Origin: Gammaproteobacteria bacterium
Lineage (GTDB): Bacteria > Pseudomonadota > Gammaproteobacteria > Ga0077536
DNA: 64,000 nt
Reading direction: 5' to 3'
Assembly: GCA_016191285.1 (NCBI GenBank)
Contig: JACPPA010000002.1
Coordinates: forward strand, 202,815 to 266,814
This document shows, piece after piece, positions 1-9,054 of this stretch. Under the pieces are notes generated by a model. The model was not told the DNA's origin. It did not search any database and was given only the letters and a program-made list of their open reading frames with translations. Numbering within the stretch: the stretch's first letter is position 1; the number at the start of each line of letters is the position of its first letter. The translations under genes and the position numbers were made by a program.

Positions 1-1
1 C

Positions 2-127
2 ACTCGCGTGCCTGCGGCGCCGGGTCTCCGGTGTCTGGTCGTCGCCGGTCAAAACACTGGCGCGACCATCCTGGCGGAGGCCGGCGAGCGGTTGCAGGCA
101 GGGCCGACCCCGCGACCGGGCGGTTAA
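2..127 (+). CDS. C-terminal fragment of an upstream gene, possibly beta-RFAP synthase
   Basis: An open frame enters from the left edge and ends at the TAA at 125-127, giving 41 residues that include CLVVAGQNTGATILAE. The end lies 19 bases before mtdB, so it looks like the first visible gene of the C1 operon. GHMP-type proteins such as beta-ribofuranosylaminobenzene-5'-phosphate synthase, the first committed enzyme of methanopterin synthesis, often sit in this position, and the tail is compatible with one. The naming rests mainly on context; the fragment is too short to prove it. Confidence 0.45.
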   Translation, partial: TRVPAAPGLRCLVVAGQNTGATILAEAGERLQAGPTPRPGG

Positions 128-146
128 ATTATTCGAAAGGACCGCG

Positions 147-1055
147 GTGAAAGATCCCTACCTCCTGCATATTTTCAGCCCGACCAAATACGTCAGCCCG
201 TTCGATATCAACATGGCGTACGAGGCGCATTACGACGCGGTGATCCCCTACTGTAATGTGACACTCGACGAGATCCATGCGCTGACTCAAGACACGATTT
301 TCTCGCGCAGTCCGGAAGGCGTGCGCCGCACCGGGATTTTCATCGGCGGTCGCGATCTGGTGCTCGCGATGGACATGTTGAATGCCGCCCGCCAAGCCAT
401 GGTGCCGCCATTCGCCGTGTCGGTGCTGGCCGATCCGAGCGGCGCGATCACCACCGCGGCGGCGATGGTGGCCTATGCCGAACGCTGTCTGGCGAAAACG
501 TTCAAGACCGATCTCGTGGATAAGGCCATGTATATTTTCGGCGGCACTGGCCCGGTCGGCGCCTGCGTGGCGTTATTGGGTGAGAGGTGCGGCGCGCGGG
601 TGCACATTGTCAGCAATCGCGGCGCCAAGGAGGCGCAAGCGGCCGCTGATCTCGTCGGGCAGCGCTACGGCGTGACACTAACTGGGGTCGACGGCGGCAG
701 CGCTGGAGCGGTGGAAGCAATCCTTGGCGACGCCGAGTTGATCTTCAACACTGCCAAGGCCGGCGTGCGGATCGTAAGCGCCGCGGCGCTCGCGCACGCA
801 GCGCGTTTGAAAGTCGCGGTCGATGCCAACGCCGTGCCACCCGCCGGCATCGAAGGGATCGGGCCGAAAGATAATGGCGTGCCCTTAAAACATTCGAAGG
901 GTGAGGGCATTGGCCTCGGCGCGTTGGCGGTCGGCGATATTAAGTACCGTGTGCACACGGGGTTGTTGGCGCATATGTACGAATCTTCGGAACCCGTCTA
1001 TCTCGCCTATCAGGAAGCCTTCGAGTTGGCGCGCGCGATTGTCGCGCAACGCTGA
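147..1055 (+). CDS. mtdB: NAD(P)-dependent methylene-tetrahydromethanopterin dehydrogenase MtdB
   Basis: Oxidises methylene-H4MPT to methenyl-H4MPT in the cytoplasm, the second step of H4MPT-linked formaldehyde oxidation. The 302-residue protein has the family N-terminus (YLLHIFSPTKYVSPFDINMAY), the stretch around FIGGRD at 66-70, and a dinucleotide-binding loop GGTGPVG at 132-138 followed by a Rossmann half. The length fits the family. The GTG start is preceded by an AAAGGA ribosome site. The next gene begins inside its last codons. The mch gene that follows encodes the next enzyme in the pathway, which supports the assignment over the distantly related MtdA. Confidence 0.93.
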   Translation: MKDPYLLHIFSPTKYVSPFDINMAYEAHYDAVIPYCNVTLDEIHALTQDTIFSRSPEGVRRTGIFIGGRDLVLAMDMLNAARQAMVPPFAVSVLADPSGAITTAAAMVAYAERCLAKTFKTDLVDKAMYIFGGTGPVGACVALLGERCGARVHIVSNRGAKEAQAAADLVGQRYGVTLTGVDGGSAGAVEAILGDAELIFNTAKAGVRIVSAAALAHAARLKVAVDANAVPPAGIEGIGPKDNGVPLKHSKGEGIGLGALAVGDIKYRVHTGLLAHMYESSEPVYLAYQEAFELARAIVAQR

Positions 1056-2175
1056 ACTCGTCCTCATTCTGGCCCACGCCGGACGGCAGCTCGCCGCCGC
1101 GGCGCGCGCGGCTTCATTCCGGCCGCTCGTTATCGATCGTTTTGGCGATCGCGACACGCGCGACATCGCACACGAATTTCGTTCGCTACCATGCGACGGA
1201 CGAGGCGCGATTGATGGCGCCGCAGTGGTGGCCTTGGTCGCCCAGCTCCGCGCAACATACGGCGCAGTGCCGCTAGTCTGGGGGGGCGGGCTCGAAGGGT
1301 CGCACCCGCTGCTGGCAAAACTTGAAGCGAGCGGCCCGGTGTTGGGTACGGCGCTCGTGGGGGTCCGTGAATTAGTCGATCCATCACAGACCACTGACGC
1401 GCTCGCGGCGCTCGCTATTCCTTATCCCGCGCTCGCCTTTAGTCCACAAATGACGCCGGGCTGGTTGCGCAAGCGGCGTGGCGGTTCGGGGGGTGGACAT
1501 GTGCAAGAGCACCAGCCGGGCGAGACACTCGGCGCCGATGAATATCTACAACGCGTGATTGCCGGCACGGTTCATTCGCTGACCTTCATGGCCGCGGCCG
1601 AGGGTTGCCGGGGCTTGAGCTTCAATCGCCATCTCGACATCCAACTCGATCCCGCCGCGCGCTATCGGTACGGGGGTGCGTGCGCGGTGACAGATTTGCC
1701 GCGCGCCGTGACTGACGCCTGTCTCGGTTATGCACACGCGCTGACCACGCGCTTCGGCCTTCGCGGACTATGCGGCTTTGATTTTGTGCTCGCGGCCGAC
1801 GCGACTGTGGTACTCATCGACATCAATCCACGACCGACCGCGACGTTTGATTTGGGCGTGACACCGGGCAGCGCGTTTGCCGCGCATATGGCGACCTGTC
1901 GCGGCGGCGCTGTGCCTCTGATTCCACAGACCGCCTGCCGGGGACACGTGGTCTACTACGCTTCGGATGCCATTCAAATCCCAAACTGGCTAGACTGGCC
2001 GCCGTGGGTCGCTGATCGACCACGCCCCGGCACGCAGGTCGCGAAAGGAGATCCCTTGTGTACCCTCGCGGCGGCGGGCCGCGACGCTGACGAAGTCGCC
2101 GCGCGCTTGCGCGAGCGGGTGGCGCGGTTAACGCAGACCTTGCACGGCGCGGGCGCGGATCCGGCTAAACTTTAA
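1039..2175 (+). CDS. ATP-grasp family protein of the H4MPT-linked C1 cluster
   Basis: A predicted ATP-dependent carboxylate-amine (or similar) ligase. From a TTG start the protein has 378 residues. A flexible ATP loop RKRRGGSGGGHV lies at 144-155 and the metal-binding end of the ATP-grasp fold appears as GFDFV (246-250) and DINPRPTATFDLG (261-273). The open frame continues upstream across mtdB, but that part is out-of-frame mtdB sequence, so the TTG at 1039, which gives a 17-base overlap with mtdB, is preferred. Known clusters of methylotrophs contain ATP-grasp genes of unknown substrate (the orf5/orf17 type). A role in attaching a glutamate or other side chain to H4MPT or methylofuran is inferred, not shown. 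Confidence 0.75.
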   Translation: MSRNAELVLILAHAGRQLAAAARAASFRPLVIDRFGDRDTRDIAHEFRSLPCDGRGAIDGAAVVALVAQLRATYGAVPLVWGGGLEGSHPLLAKLEASGPVLGTALVGVRELVDPSQTTDALAALAIPYPALAFSPQMTPGWLRKRRGGSGGGHVQEHQPGETLGADEYLQRVIAGTVHSLTFMAAAEGCRGLSFNRHLDIQLDPAARYRYGGACAVTDLPRAVTDACLGYAHALTTRFGLRGLCGFDFVLAADATVVLIDINPRPTATFDLGVTPGSAFAAHMATCRGGAVPLIPQTACRGHVVYYASDAIQIPNWLDWPPWVADRPRPGTQVAKGDPLCTLAAAGRDADEVAARLRERVARLTQTLHGAGADPAKL

Positions 2176-2250
2176 AGACCTGTCCTTTCCCAACGATTCT
2201 CAATAATGTGCTAACCCGCAATAAACTTCGATAATTCACGCGTAACAACT

Positions 2251-2317
2251 GTGGGAGCGGCTGTAGCCGCGAATGAGTGCTGACTGGAAGAAGATTCGCG
2301 GCTACAGCCGCTCCCAC
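2251..2317. repeat. REP-like perfect 24-bp inverted repeat
   Basis: Two perfectly complementary 24-base arms (2251-2274 and 2294-2317, beginning GTGGGAGCGGCTG and ending CAGCCGCTCCCAC) are separated by a 19-base loop, between the ATP-grasp gene and mch. There is no T tract, so it does not look like an intrinsic terminator. The core GGAGCGGCT..AGCCGC resembles palindromes dispersed in intergenic regions of Pseudomonas and Xanthomonas relatives, which is the basis for calling it REP-like. It may stabilise or separate the mRNA segments on either side. Confidence 0.8.
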
Positions 2318-2386
2318 CAAGCCGCCGACAGTTCGCAAATTATGAAAGTTCGTTGCGATTCCAATGATTCGCTAATCGGAGGTGCC

Positions 2387-3370
2387 ATGCACAGCCAAAA
2401 CCTATCGCCTCGCGCCAACGTCAATCTCTGCGCGCGCCCGCTCGTTGATCGATTACTCGCCGATCCGGCGCGCTATCGAGTGGCGGTTACCGAACATGCC
2501 AGTGGGGCCAAAATTATCGACGCCGGCATTCAAGTCCCAGGCGGTCTCGAAGCGGGGCGCCTGATCGCCGAGATTTGCATGGGCGGACTCGGTCAAGTGA
2601 CGCTGCGCGCGGCGCGCGATTTCAAGCATTGGCCGTGGCAGGTTGATGTGCATGCAAGCGATCCGGTCACGGCCTGTCTCGCCTCGCAATATGCCGGCTG
2701 GAGTTTAAATCACGGCAAGGGCAAGGAAGGTTTCAATGCGCTTGGTTCGGGGCCGGGCCGTTCGGTCGGCAGTCGCGAAGAATTATTCAAGGAACTGAAT
2801 TATCGCAATCCACCTGCCGACACCTGCTTAGTGTTGGAAGTCGATAAAGTGCCACCGCTTGAGATCATCGACAAGATTGCAACCTACTGCCAGATCACGC
2901 CCGCACAGCTAACGTTGATCCTGACGCCCACTTCGAGTCTGGCCGGCGGTGTGCAAATCGTCGCCCGCGTGCTCGAAGTGGCCTTGCATAAGGTGCATGC
3001 ACTCAAGTTCCCGCTCGACAAGCTAGTCGATGGCGCGGGCACCGCACCCGTGCCGCCGCCCACCGCTGATTTTATAACGGCGATGGGGCGCACCAATGAC
3101 GCGATTCTGTTCGGCGGTCGGGTGCATTTGTACGTCGACACCGATGACGCCGCGGCCCGCGATTTGGCGGCACAGTTGCCGAGTTCGTCCTCGCGCGATT
3201 TCGGTAAGCCGTTCGGTACGGTCTTTAAGGAATACAAGTACGATTTCTATCAGATCGATCCGATGTTGTTCTCACCCGCCGCGTGCGTGGTCACCGTGAT
3301 GAAAACCGGCCACACGTTTGAAGGCGGCGCGCTGCGCGAAGATCTGTTGGATCTATCGTTCGGCGCATGA
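2387..3370 (+). CDS. mch: Methenyltetrahydromethanopterin cyclohydrolase
   Basis: Hydrolyses methenyl-H4MPT to formyl-H4MPT, following MtdB and preceding the formyltransferase/hydrolase complex. The 327-residue protein matches the family along its length: [18 protein letters not shown] near the N-terminus, [26 protein letters not shown], and a C-terminus with [20 protein letters not shown]. The ATG at 2387 has GGAGG at 2378-2382, which decides the start over upstream ATG codons in the REP-containing leader. It overlaps the next gene by four bases. Confidence 0.96.
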   Translation: MHSQNLSPRANVNLCARPLVDRLLADPARYRVAVTEHASGAKIIDAGIQVPGGLEAGRLIAEICMGGLGQVTLRAARDFKHWPWQVDVHASDPVTACLASQYAGWSLNHGKGKEGFNALGSGPGRSVGSREELFKELNYRNPPADTCLVLEVDKVPPLEIIDKIATYCQITPAQLTLILTPTSSLAGGVQIVARVLEVALHKVHALKFPLDKLVDGAGTAPVPPPTADFITAMGRTNDAILFGGRVHLYVDTDDAAARDLAAQLPSSSSRDFGKPFGTVFKEYKYDFYQIDPMLFSPAACVVTVMKTGHTFEGGALREDLLDLSFGA

Positions 3371-4278
3371 CCGGGCGCTGGCGTCGCGATCCCCGCGTCG
3401 CGATCTTTACCGACGATCCGGGTTGGCATGGTCGTGCGCTGCGGCGAGCTCTCGCGGCGCACGCGATCGAGACCGTTAATGTGTCCTTGAAGGATTGCGC
3501 GTTCGCGCTTGCGACCGGCGCACCTGCGGTGTTGATCCCGGGATTCGATGGGGCGCTGCCGCGCGCGTGCTTTGTGCGGGGAGTGCCCGGCGGGTCGCTG
3601 GAAGAAGTGGTTTTGAGGCTGGATTTCTTGCATGCGCTCGAACTCCTCGGCATCGCGGTGTTTAATACGGGACGTGCGATCGAGCGCACCGTCGATAAGG
3701 CCATGACCAGCTTTCGCCTGGCTTTACGCGGGCTCGCGACGCCTGCGACCTGGGTTTATGCAGCCTCCGGTACGATGCCGTTGGAGCTTGCGGCGCGACT
3801 GGCGGCAGGTCGGCCGCTGGTGGCCAAACCCTTGTTTGGATCGCAGGGCGAGGGTGTGCGGCGTGTAGATTCTGCGGCAGTGGGCGACGCCGTTGGCGGC
3901 GTGCATTATCTACAAGACTTCGTCGCGCGTGACGGGCCGCCCTTCCGCGATGTGCGGGTGCTGGTGATCGCGGGGCGCGCGCGGTATGCGATGGAACGGG
4001 TGTCAGCGCACTGGGTCACTAATCGCGCCCAGGGCGCACGCTGCCTTGCACTCGAGCTTACCGCCGAGATCGGCGCGCTGGCGGAAGCGGCGACCGCGGC
4101 GGTCGACATCGACTACGCCGGCGTCGACCTCATGCAAGACCGCGACGGCGGTTGGTGGATCGGCGAAGTCAACGGGATCCCCGCGTGGTGGGGGTTGCAA
4201 CAGACCACGTCGGATGACATCACGGCGGCATTAGCGGAAGCTTTCGTCGTCAAAATCGTCGCGCTAGAAACGCCCTGA
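3367..4278 (+). CDS. RimK-like ATP-grasp protein between mch and fae (ORF5 type)
   Basis: A 303-residue ATP-grasp protein related to RimK ligases, starting in a four-base overlap with the mch stop. Visible elements are [16 protein letters not shown] (152-167, ATP-binding lysine and glycine-rich loop), VDLMQD (253-258) and the metal-binding [13 protein letters not shown] (267-279). In methylotrophs a protein of this class lies between mch and fae and is needed for growth on C1 compounds. The usual chemistry would be joining an amino acid such as glutamate to a cofactor carboxylate. The true substrate is unknown. Confidence 0.8.
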   Translation: MTGRWRRDPRVAIFTDDPGWHGRALRRALAAHAIETVNVSLKDCAFALATGAPAVLIPGFDGALPRACFVRGVPGGSLEEVVLRLDFLHALELLGIAVFNTGRAIERTVDKAMTSFRLALRGLATPATWVYAASGTMPLELAARLAAGRPLVAKPLFGSQGEGVRRVDSAAVGDAVGGVHYLQDFVARDGPPFRDVRVLVIAGRARYAMERVSAHWVTNRAQGARCLALELTAEIGALAEAATAAVDIDYAGVDLMQDRDGGWWIGEVNGIPAWWGLQQTTSDDITAALAEAFVVKIVALETP

Positions 4279-5189
4279 TGGGCGGCGGATCTGCCCTGTC
4301 GCGGGCGACTGTCGCCGCCGCCTTTTTAACCGCCTGTCGCTACGACGTCTTGGCGTTCAAACCGGGCAATGTGTCGATTGCCGCCGCCGGACATCGCATG
4401 CGGGCCAGTGATTTTCTGACCAGCGCCCGGGCAGCGAGCGCAGCGCTAACAGCCATTGAGCACGGGGTCGGCGCAGCGATTCGGGAAGCAGTCAGTGCTA
4501 CTCAGGCAGCCGTCGGCTGCAATACCAATTTAGGCATCGTGCTATTGGCGGCGCCGTTGGCGCATGCTGCGTTGCGCGTTAGCCCGGGGCACGCATTCGC
4601 TGCGCGCGTTCAAACCACGTTGGCGGCGTCGACTGTGGCGGATACCCGCGACGTGTATGCGGCGATCCGGATCGCGAATCCGGGCGGCCTCGGTATAAGC
4701 GGCGAACACGATGTCCGTGACGAACCAACGCTGGATTTGGTCGGTGCGATGCGCTTGGCCGCCGCACGCGACACCATTGCGGCCGAGTACGCGAGTAATT
4801 TCTCGATCGTGTTGGGGGAGGGGATCCCATGTTTGCGCGCCGCTTATCTGCGCACGAACTCGCTGGCCTGGGGTGTGGTGGGGTGTTATTTGCACCTGCT
4901 CGCCGCATACCCGGATTCACACGTTGCGCGGAACCACGGTGCTGCCGTTGCGGCGGCGGTGCAAGCGCGCGCACGGACGGTGACATCGGCCCTGGAGGCG
5001 TGCGAGAATCGAGCTGACCGCTATTCGCTCCTAGTGAAATGGGATGCCGAGCTAAAAAACGAGGGTGTGAATCCGGGGACGAGCGCGGATCTCACGGTGG
5101 CAAGCCTGTTGGCGCTGCAACTAGACACGGCCCTCAAAACAAACTCAGGCGGTCACGTAGCGCTCGCTACCGGCGAAGCGCCGCGTTAG
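4278..5189 (+). CDS. Triphosphoribosyl-dephospho-CoA synthase-like (CitG family) protein of the C1 cluster (ORF7 type)
   Basis: 303 residues of the CitG/MdcB superfamily: FKPGNVS at 27-33, [17 protein letters not shown] near residue 80, and a C-terminal VNPGTSADL segment. CitG proteins condense ATP with dephospho-CoA to make a triphosphoribosyl prosthetic group. There is no citrate or malonate decarboxylase gene nearby, so this paralogue probably uses the fold for a ribosyl-phosphate step in H4MPT or methylofuran synthesis; that is inference. It begins one base inside the preceding gene, so translation is likely coupled, and fae follows after 100 bases. Confidence 0.8.
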   Translation: MGGGSALSRATVAAAFLTACRYDVLAFKPGNVSIAAAGHRMRASDFLTSARAASAALTAIEHGVGAAIREAVSATQAAVGCNTNLGIVLLAAPLAHAALRVSPGHAFAARVQTTLAASTVADTRDVYAAIRIANPGGLGISGEHDVRDEPTLDLVGAMRLAAARDTIAAEYASNFSIVLGEGIPCLRAAYLRTNSLAWGVVGCYLHLLAAYPDSHVARNHGAAVAAAVQARARTVTSALEACENRADRYSLLVKWDAELKNEGVNPGTSADLTVASLLALQLDTALKTNSGGHVALATGEAPR

Positions 5190-5289
5190 CGTAGATGGCG
5201 CATGCGGTCCCGTCCCTCGCGTGGCGGCGGGCGCGCATACAACTCGGGACTCAACCCCTGGATTCAAGATCAGTCGAAGGAGAATAATC

Positions 5290-5799
5290 ATGGCCGTAAT
5301 AGATCGCGTATTAGTCGGGGAATCGTTAGTCGGTGACGGTAACGAAGTCGCCCATATCGACCTCATCATGGGGCCACGTGGCAGCGCGGCGGAAACTGCG
5401 TTTTGCAACTGCCTGACCAACAACAAAGATGGCTTCAGCAGCTTGCTCGCGGTGGTTGCGCCCAACCTTGCCGCCAAGCCGAGCACCGTCATGTTTAACA
5501 AGGTGACGATCAAAGGCTCTAAACAAGCGGTGCAAATGTTCGGTCCCGCGCAACGCGGCGTCGCGACGGCGGTTGCCGATTGCGTGGAAGACGGCACGAT
5601 TCCGGCGAATGAAGCCGACGATATTTTTATCTGCGTGGGCGTGTTCATTCACTGGCTCGCGGAGAACGATAAGAAAATCCAAGACTACAATTACCAAGCG
5701 GTAAAGGAATCGATCAAACGCGCAGTCGCGCGTGAGCCGAAAGCGGCGGAAGTCGTCGCCAAAAAAGCCACGGCGATGCATCCGTTCCAAGCGAAGTAA
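5290..5799 (+). CDS. fae: Formaldehyde-activating enzyme
   Basis: Condenses formaldehyde with H4MPT to methylene-H4MPT, supplying MtdB and protecting the cell from free formaldehyde. The 169-residue protein is full length. It has [22 protein letters not shown] at the N-terminus (His22 matches the catalytic histidine of the family), [22 protein letters not shown], and [12 protein letters not shown] in the middle. AAGGAG at 5276-5281 sets the ATG at 5290 over an upstream in-frame start. A strong hairpin terminator follows directly, so fae can be expressed highly as the last gene of the unit. Confidence 0.98.
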   Translation: MAVIDRVLVGESLVGDGNEVAHIDLIMGPRGSAAETAFCNCLTNNKDGFSSLLAVVAPNLAAKPSTVMFNKVTIKGSKQAVQMFGPAQRGVATAVADCVEDGTIPANEADDIFICVGVFIHWLAENDKKIQDYNYQAVKESIKRAVAREPKAAEVVAKKATAMHPFQAK

Positions 5800-5823
5800 T
5801 CAACTCATCACATGATCTGAGTG

Positions 5824-5854
5824 AACGCCCCGCCGCGCGGGGCGTTTCATTTTG
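5824..5854. terminator. Bidirectional intrinsic terminator after fae
   Basis: A 9-bp perfect stem (AACGCCCCG at 5824-5832 with CGGGGCGTT at 5838-5846) and a 5-base loop is followed by a T-rich run. It separates fae from the convergent HisA-like gene and can serve both strands. Confidence 0.88.
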
Positions 5855-5867
5855 GGCCCATCATCGC

Positions 5868-6581
5868 TTACGGTTCGCCCGCGCGCCGCAGCTCGGCATC
5901 GCGTATGGTCTGCTGATGTAGCGCGCTCGCGAGCAGCACAAACTTAACGTCGCGGGCGCGGAGTGCCAGCAGATCCTCAAGATTGCGCACGCCGCCCGCG
6001 GCGACCACGGTGCTGTCCATGGTTTGTTGCTGGAGGCGTTCGATTAATTCGAAATCGGGACCGTCGGTGGCACCGACGCGTGCTAAATTCATCGCGATGA
6101 CCTGACTCGTCCAGAGTGCTGGTGTGGTAAACAGAGACGCCGGTCCCAACGCGCTATCGGCCATGAAGTCGAGCGACAGCACGGGTTCGCGATGCGCCGC
6201 CAGGGTCGCGCGCAGATCACGATAAGCGTCAACGCCGGACAATGATTCACTTCCCACCACCGCGCGCACATTGGGCGCCGCAAGGTAGGCGGGTAGTAGC
6301 GGCCGCCCACCTAAGGCGCCGTCGATCCAAAACTCCAGCGCGGGGTGTTGCGCGACCAGGGCGGCTATTTCATGATCGCAGTTACCACTGGCTTGCAATG
6401 CGTTCAGATCGGCGACGTAGCAATAAGCGAACGGATAGACTTTGTTTAGACCGGCGAGGACGACGGACGGCGCGCTGGAGCGCGCCAAGGGCGACACCAA
6501 GGGACGATAGGTTGCACGCTGGCCACGCACCGCGTGGACTACGTCGCCGTCGAATAAATCAAGCACCACAACATACTGCAC
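5868..6581 (-). CDS. HisA-like TIM-barrel protein of the C1 cluster (ORF9 type)
   Basis: 237 residues related to phosphoribosyl-isomerase HisA: N-terminal VVVLDLFDGDVVHAVRG, then YVADLNAL, EFWIDGALGG, LSLDFM and VVAAGGVRNLEDL. It is divergent from true histidine-pathway HisA and no his genes are nearby. HisA-like genes of this type are a recognised but uncharacterised part of H4MPT gene clusters, probably acting in cofactor synthesis. It is the only gene of the cluster on this strand, convergent with fae and divergent from the hydantoinase-like gene 21 bases away, so the short spacer must hold both start signals. Confidence 0.8.
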   Translation of the reverse strand: MQYVVVLDLFDGDVVHAVRGQRATYRPLVSPLARSSAPSVVLAGLNKVYPFAYCYVADLNALQASGNCDHEIAALVAQHPALEFWIDGALGGRPLLPAYLAAPNVRAVVGSESLSGVDAYRDLRATLAAHREPVLSLDFMADSALGPASLFTTPALWTSQVIAMNLARVGATDGPDFELIERLQQQTMDSTVVAAGGVRNLEDLLALRARDVKFVLLASALHQQTIRDAELRRAGEP

Positions 6582-6602
6582 AAGGCTAATCCTACTTAAC
6601 CC

Positions 6603-7667
6603 ATGCCAAAAGCGCTAACGCCGACGATTTATTGCGGATGGGATATCGGCGGCGCGCATCTCAAAGTCGCGGTCCTCGCGACGGATGGCCAGATTGTCAC
6701 GATCGAACAATTGGCATGTCCGCTATGGCGCGGATTGGAACATTTAGAATTAGCGCTGAACTCCGCGCTCAGCAAGCTACCACAAGGCGCTGCGCTCCAC
6801 ACCGTCACGATGACGGGTGAGTTGTGCGATTTATTCGCCTCACGCGCTGACGGTGTTGCACGCATTCTTGAAGTGATCGAGTCCAGGCTCGGCAACGGTG
6901 TGCGGATTTACGCCGGCGCTGCGACCTTGTCGACGACCGAGGCGCGCGCACAACCGGCGGCAGTGGCCTCGTTGAATTGGCGAGCCACTGCTTCCTGTGT
7001 CGCCGTGGCGTGCCGTGATGCGTTGGTTATCGATATCGGGAGTACCACCACCGATCTAATACCGGTGCTCGGGCACCAGGTCGCCGCCGTCGCGCACGCT
7101 GACGGGGATCGGCTCACTGCCGGAGAATTAGTCTATACCGGCGTGTGCCGCACGCCGGTGATGGCAGTGGCGCATCACGTGCCCTATGCGGGGGTTAGGC
7201 GTGCACTCACGGCCGAGTATTTTGCGAATATGGCGGATGTGTATCGGATTCTCCAGGAGTTACCGGCGCACGCGGATCTGCACCCCACTGCCGATGCACG
7301 GCCCGCGGATCGTCCGCATAGCCTTGCGCGACTGGCACGCATGGTCGGCGAGGATACGACTCCGGCGAATTCCGTGATGCTGATCGAGTGCGCTGCGTTT
7401 CTCGCGCGTCGCCAGCAAACCGAGATCGAAGCCGCGGTGGCGCTGGTGTTAAGTCGGCACGCCTCGACGCATCGTTTCCGCAGGTTGATCGGGGCTGGTG
7501 TCGGCGAGTTTTTGGCCCCGCGCGTGGCGATGCGACTGGGCTTCGAGTATCAATCATTCGCGGCCGTACTCGACGCGCCACCCGCGCAGGCCGTTGCCGT
7601 CGCGACGTGCGCGCCCGCCGTCGCCCTCGCGCGACTCGCCTGGCAGGCCGCGCGCAATGAACGCTGA
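6603..7667 (+). CDS. Hydantoinase/oxoprolinase-like H4MPT-linked C1 pathway protein (MfnF-like)
   Basis: 354 residues with an actin-like ATPase architecture: phosphate-1 loop YCGWDIGGAHLK (10-21), second phosphate motif VIDIGSTTTDLIPV (142-155), and LIGAGVGEFLAPRV near the C-terminus. This matches the family annotated as probable H4MPT-linked C1 transfer pathway protein, related to archaeal MfnF, which joins the furan and tyramine parts of methanofuran. With the MfnE-type kinase two genes downstream, a role in making a methanofuran-like cofactor is likely but inferred. It overlaps pabB by 11 bases. Confidence 0.82.
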   Translation: MPKALTPTIYCGWDIGGAHLKVAVLATDGQIVTIEQLACPLWRGLEHLELALNSALSKLPQGAALHTVTMTGELCDLFASRADGVARILEVIESRLGNGVRIYAGAATLSTTEARAQPAAVASLNWRATASCVAVACRDALVIDIGSTTTDLIPVLGHQVAAVAHADGDRLTAGELVYTGVCRTPVMAVAHHVPYAGVRRALTAEYFANMADVYRILQELPAHADLHPTADARPADRPHSLARLARMVGEDTTPANSVMLIECAAFLARRQQTEIEAAVALVLSRHASTHRFRRLIGAGVGEFLAPRVAMRLGFEYQSFAAVLDAPPAQAVAVATCAPAVALARLAWQAARNER

Positions 7668-9054
7668 GCGCGCGCGGCTAGTGCCGCTGCCCTATCATCG
7701 GGATAGTGCGCCGTGGGTCGCGCGCCTGGCCGATCGACCGTGGTGTGTATTTCTCGATAGCTGTGTCGCGCGCGGCAGTAGTGGCCGCTACGATGTGATC
7801 GCGATTGAGCCAACAGTGACGCTGGTCACGACCGGCGAGACCACCGCCATTACCCGCGGCAGCGTGACGGAGTACAGCACCGAGGATCCTTTCGCCTTGG
7901 TCGCGGCGGCGGTCGCCGAACTCCAGCCCGTGGCGAGCGACCTGCCATTTACCGGCGGGGCGCTTGGCTATTTTGGTTACGATTTGGGGCGGCGCATCGA
8001 GCGCCTGCCGCGCATCGCGCGCCGCGATATCGAATTGCCCGATATGGCGATCGGTATTTACACGCGCGCGATTGTCGTCGACCACGACGAATGCAGCGCG
8101 AATCTGGTGGTTCATCCCCAAGCCCACGGCGACGACACGGGGCTCCTTGCGGCGTGGACTGCGCAGTCGCCTGTGACGCCGCCCGCGTTCACGACCTCGT
8201 TTAGCGTGACGTCGCAGGTTCAACCCGAAATCAACTTTGGCCAGTACGCCAACGGGTGGCATCGTATCAAGCGCTATCTGCTCGATGGCGATGTCTATCA
8301 AGTTAATCTTACGCAGCGCTTTTCGGCCACCGCGCACGGCGCGCCATGGGACGCGTATTTACGTTTGCGTAATTTAAATCCGGCGCCGTTCTCGGCCTAT
8401 TTTGCGACGCCGAGCGGCACGATTCTGAGTTCCTCGCCTGAGCGCTTCCTCCAGATCGCGAATGGCGTGGTCGAAACCAAACCCATTAAGGGGACACGTC
8501 GACGTGGCGCCACGTCGGGCGAGGATCGCATGCTCGCCGACGAATTGGCCGCCAGTGCGAAGGATCGCGCCGAGAATGTCATGATCGTCGACCTGCTGCG
8601 AAACGATTTGAGTAAATGCTGCATGATCGGAAGCGTGACGGTCACTGCGCTCTGCGCCGTTGAAAGTTTTACCAAAGTGCATCATTTAGTGAGCACGATT
8701 CAAGGCCGCGTGGCGCCACTTTACTCGCCGCTCGACGTGCTGCGCGCGTGCTTCCCTGGCGGCTCCATCACCGGGGCGCCGAAAGTACGGGCGATGCAAA
8801 TCATCGAAGAACTCGAACCCACTCGACGGGGAATTTATTGTGGCGCGATCGGCTATGTCAGCAGCAATGCACGGATGGATACCAATATCGCGATACGCAC
8901 CTTGCTCTACGCCGCGGGCCGTTTGTACTGCTGGGCCGGCGGCGGGATCGTTATCGATTCCGAACTCGATCTTGAATATCAGGAATGCTTTGCCAAAGCG
9001 TCCGCCATGCTCGAAGTGTTTGCCAATGCCGAAGTCCCCGACCTGGGTCGTTAA
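7657..9054 (+). CDS. pabB: Aminodeoxychorismate synthase component I
   Basis: Makes 4-amino-4-deoxychorismate, the precursor of p-aminobenzoate, from chorismate and ammonia. The 465-residue protein has an anthranilate-synthase-type N-terminal domain (GALGYFGYDLGRRIERLP) and a chorismate-binding domain. The motif KPIKGTRRRG (about residue 275) has the lysine typical of PabB where TrpE has alanine, and GGSITGAPK lies near 367. The ATG at 7657 overlaps the upstream stop; the longer frame upstream is a shadow of that gene. p-Aminobenzoate is a building block of H4MPT as well as folate, which explains its place in this operon. Confidence 0.92.
   Translation: MNAERARLVPLPYHRDSAPWVARLADRPWCVFLDSCVARGSSGRYDVIAIEPTVTLVTTGETTAITRGSVTEYSTEDPFALVAAAVAELQPVASDLPFTGGALGYFGYDLGRRIERLPRIARRDIELPDMAIGIYTRAIVVDHDECSANLVVHPQAHGDDTGLLAAWTAQSPVTPPAFTTSFSVTSQVQPEINFGQYANGWHRIKRYLLDGDVYQVNLTQRFSATAHGAPWDAYLRLRNLNPAPFSAYFATPSGTILSSSPERFLQIANGVVETKPIKGTRRRGATSGEDRMLADELAASAKDRAENVMIVDLLRNDLSKCCMIGSVTVTALCAVESFTKVHHLVSTIQGRVAPLYSPLDVLRACFPGGSITGAPKVRAMQIIEELEPTRRGIYCGAIGYVSSNARMDTNIAIRTLLYAAGRLYCWAGGGIVIDSELDLEYQECFAKASAMLEVFANAEVPDLGR

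Noticed and set aside
901-1038. N-terminal extension of the first ATP-grasp gene
   Set aside because: This stretch is an off-phase reading of the mtdB 3' end, rich in Arg and Ser and without family similarity. The TTG at 1039 is a better start.
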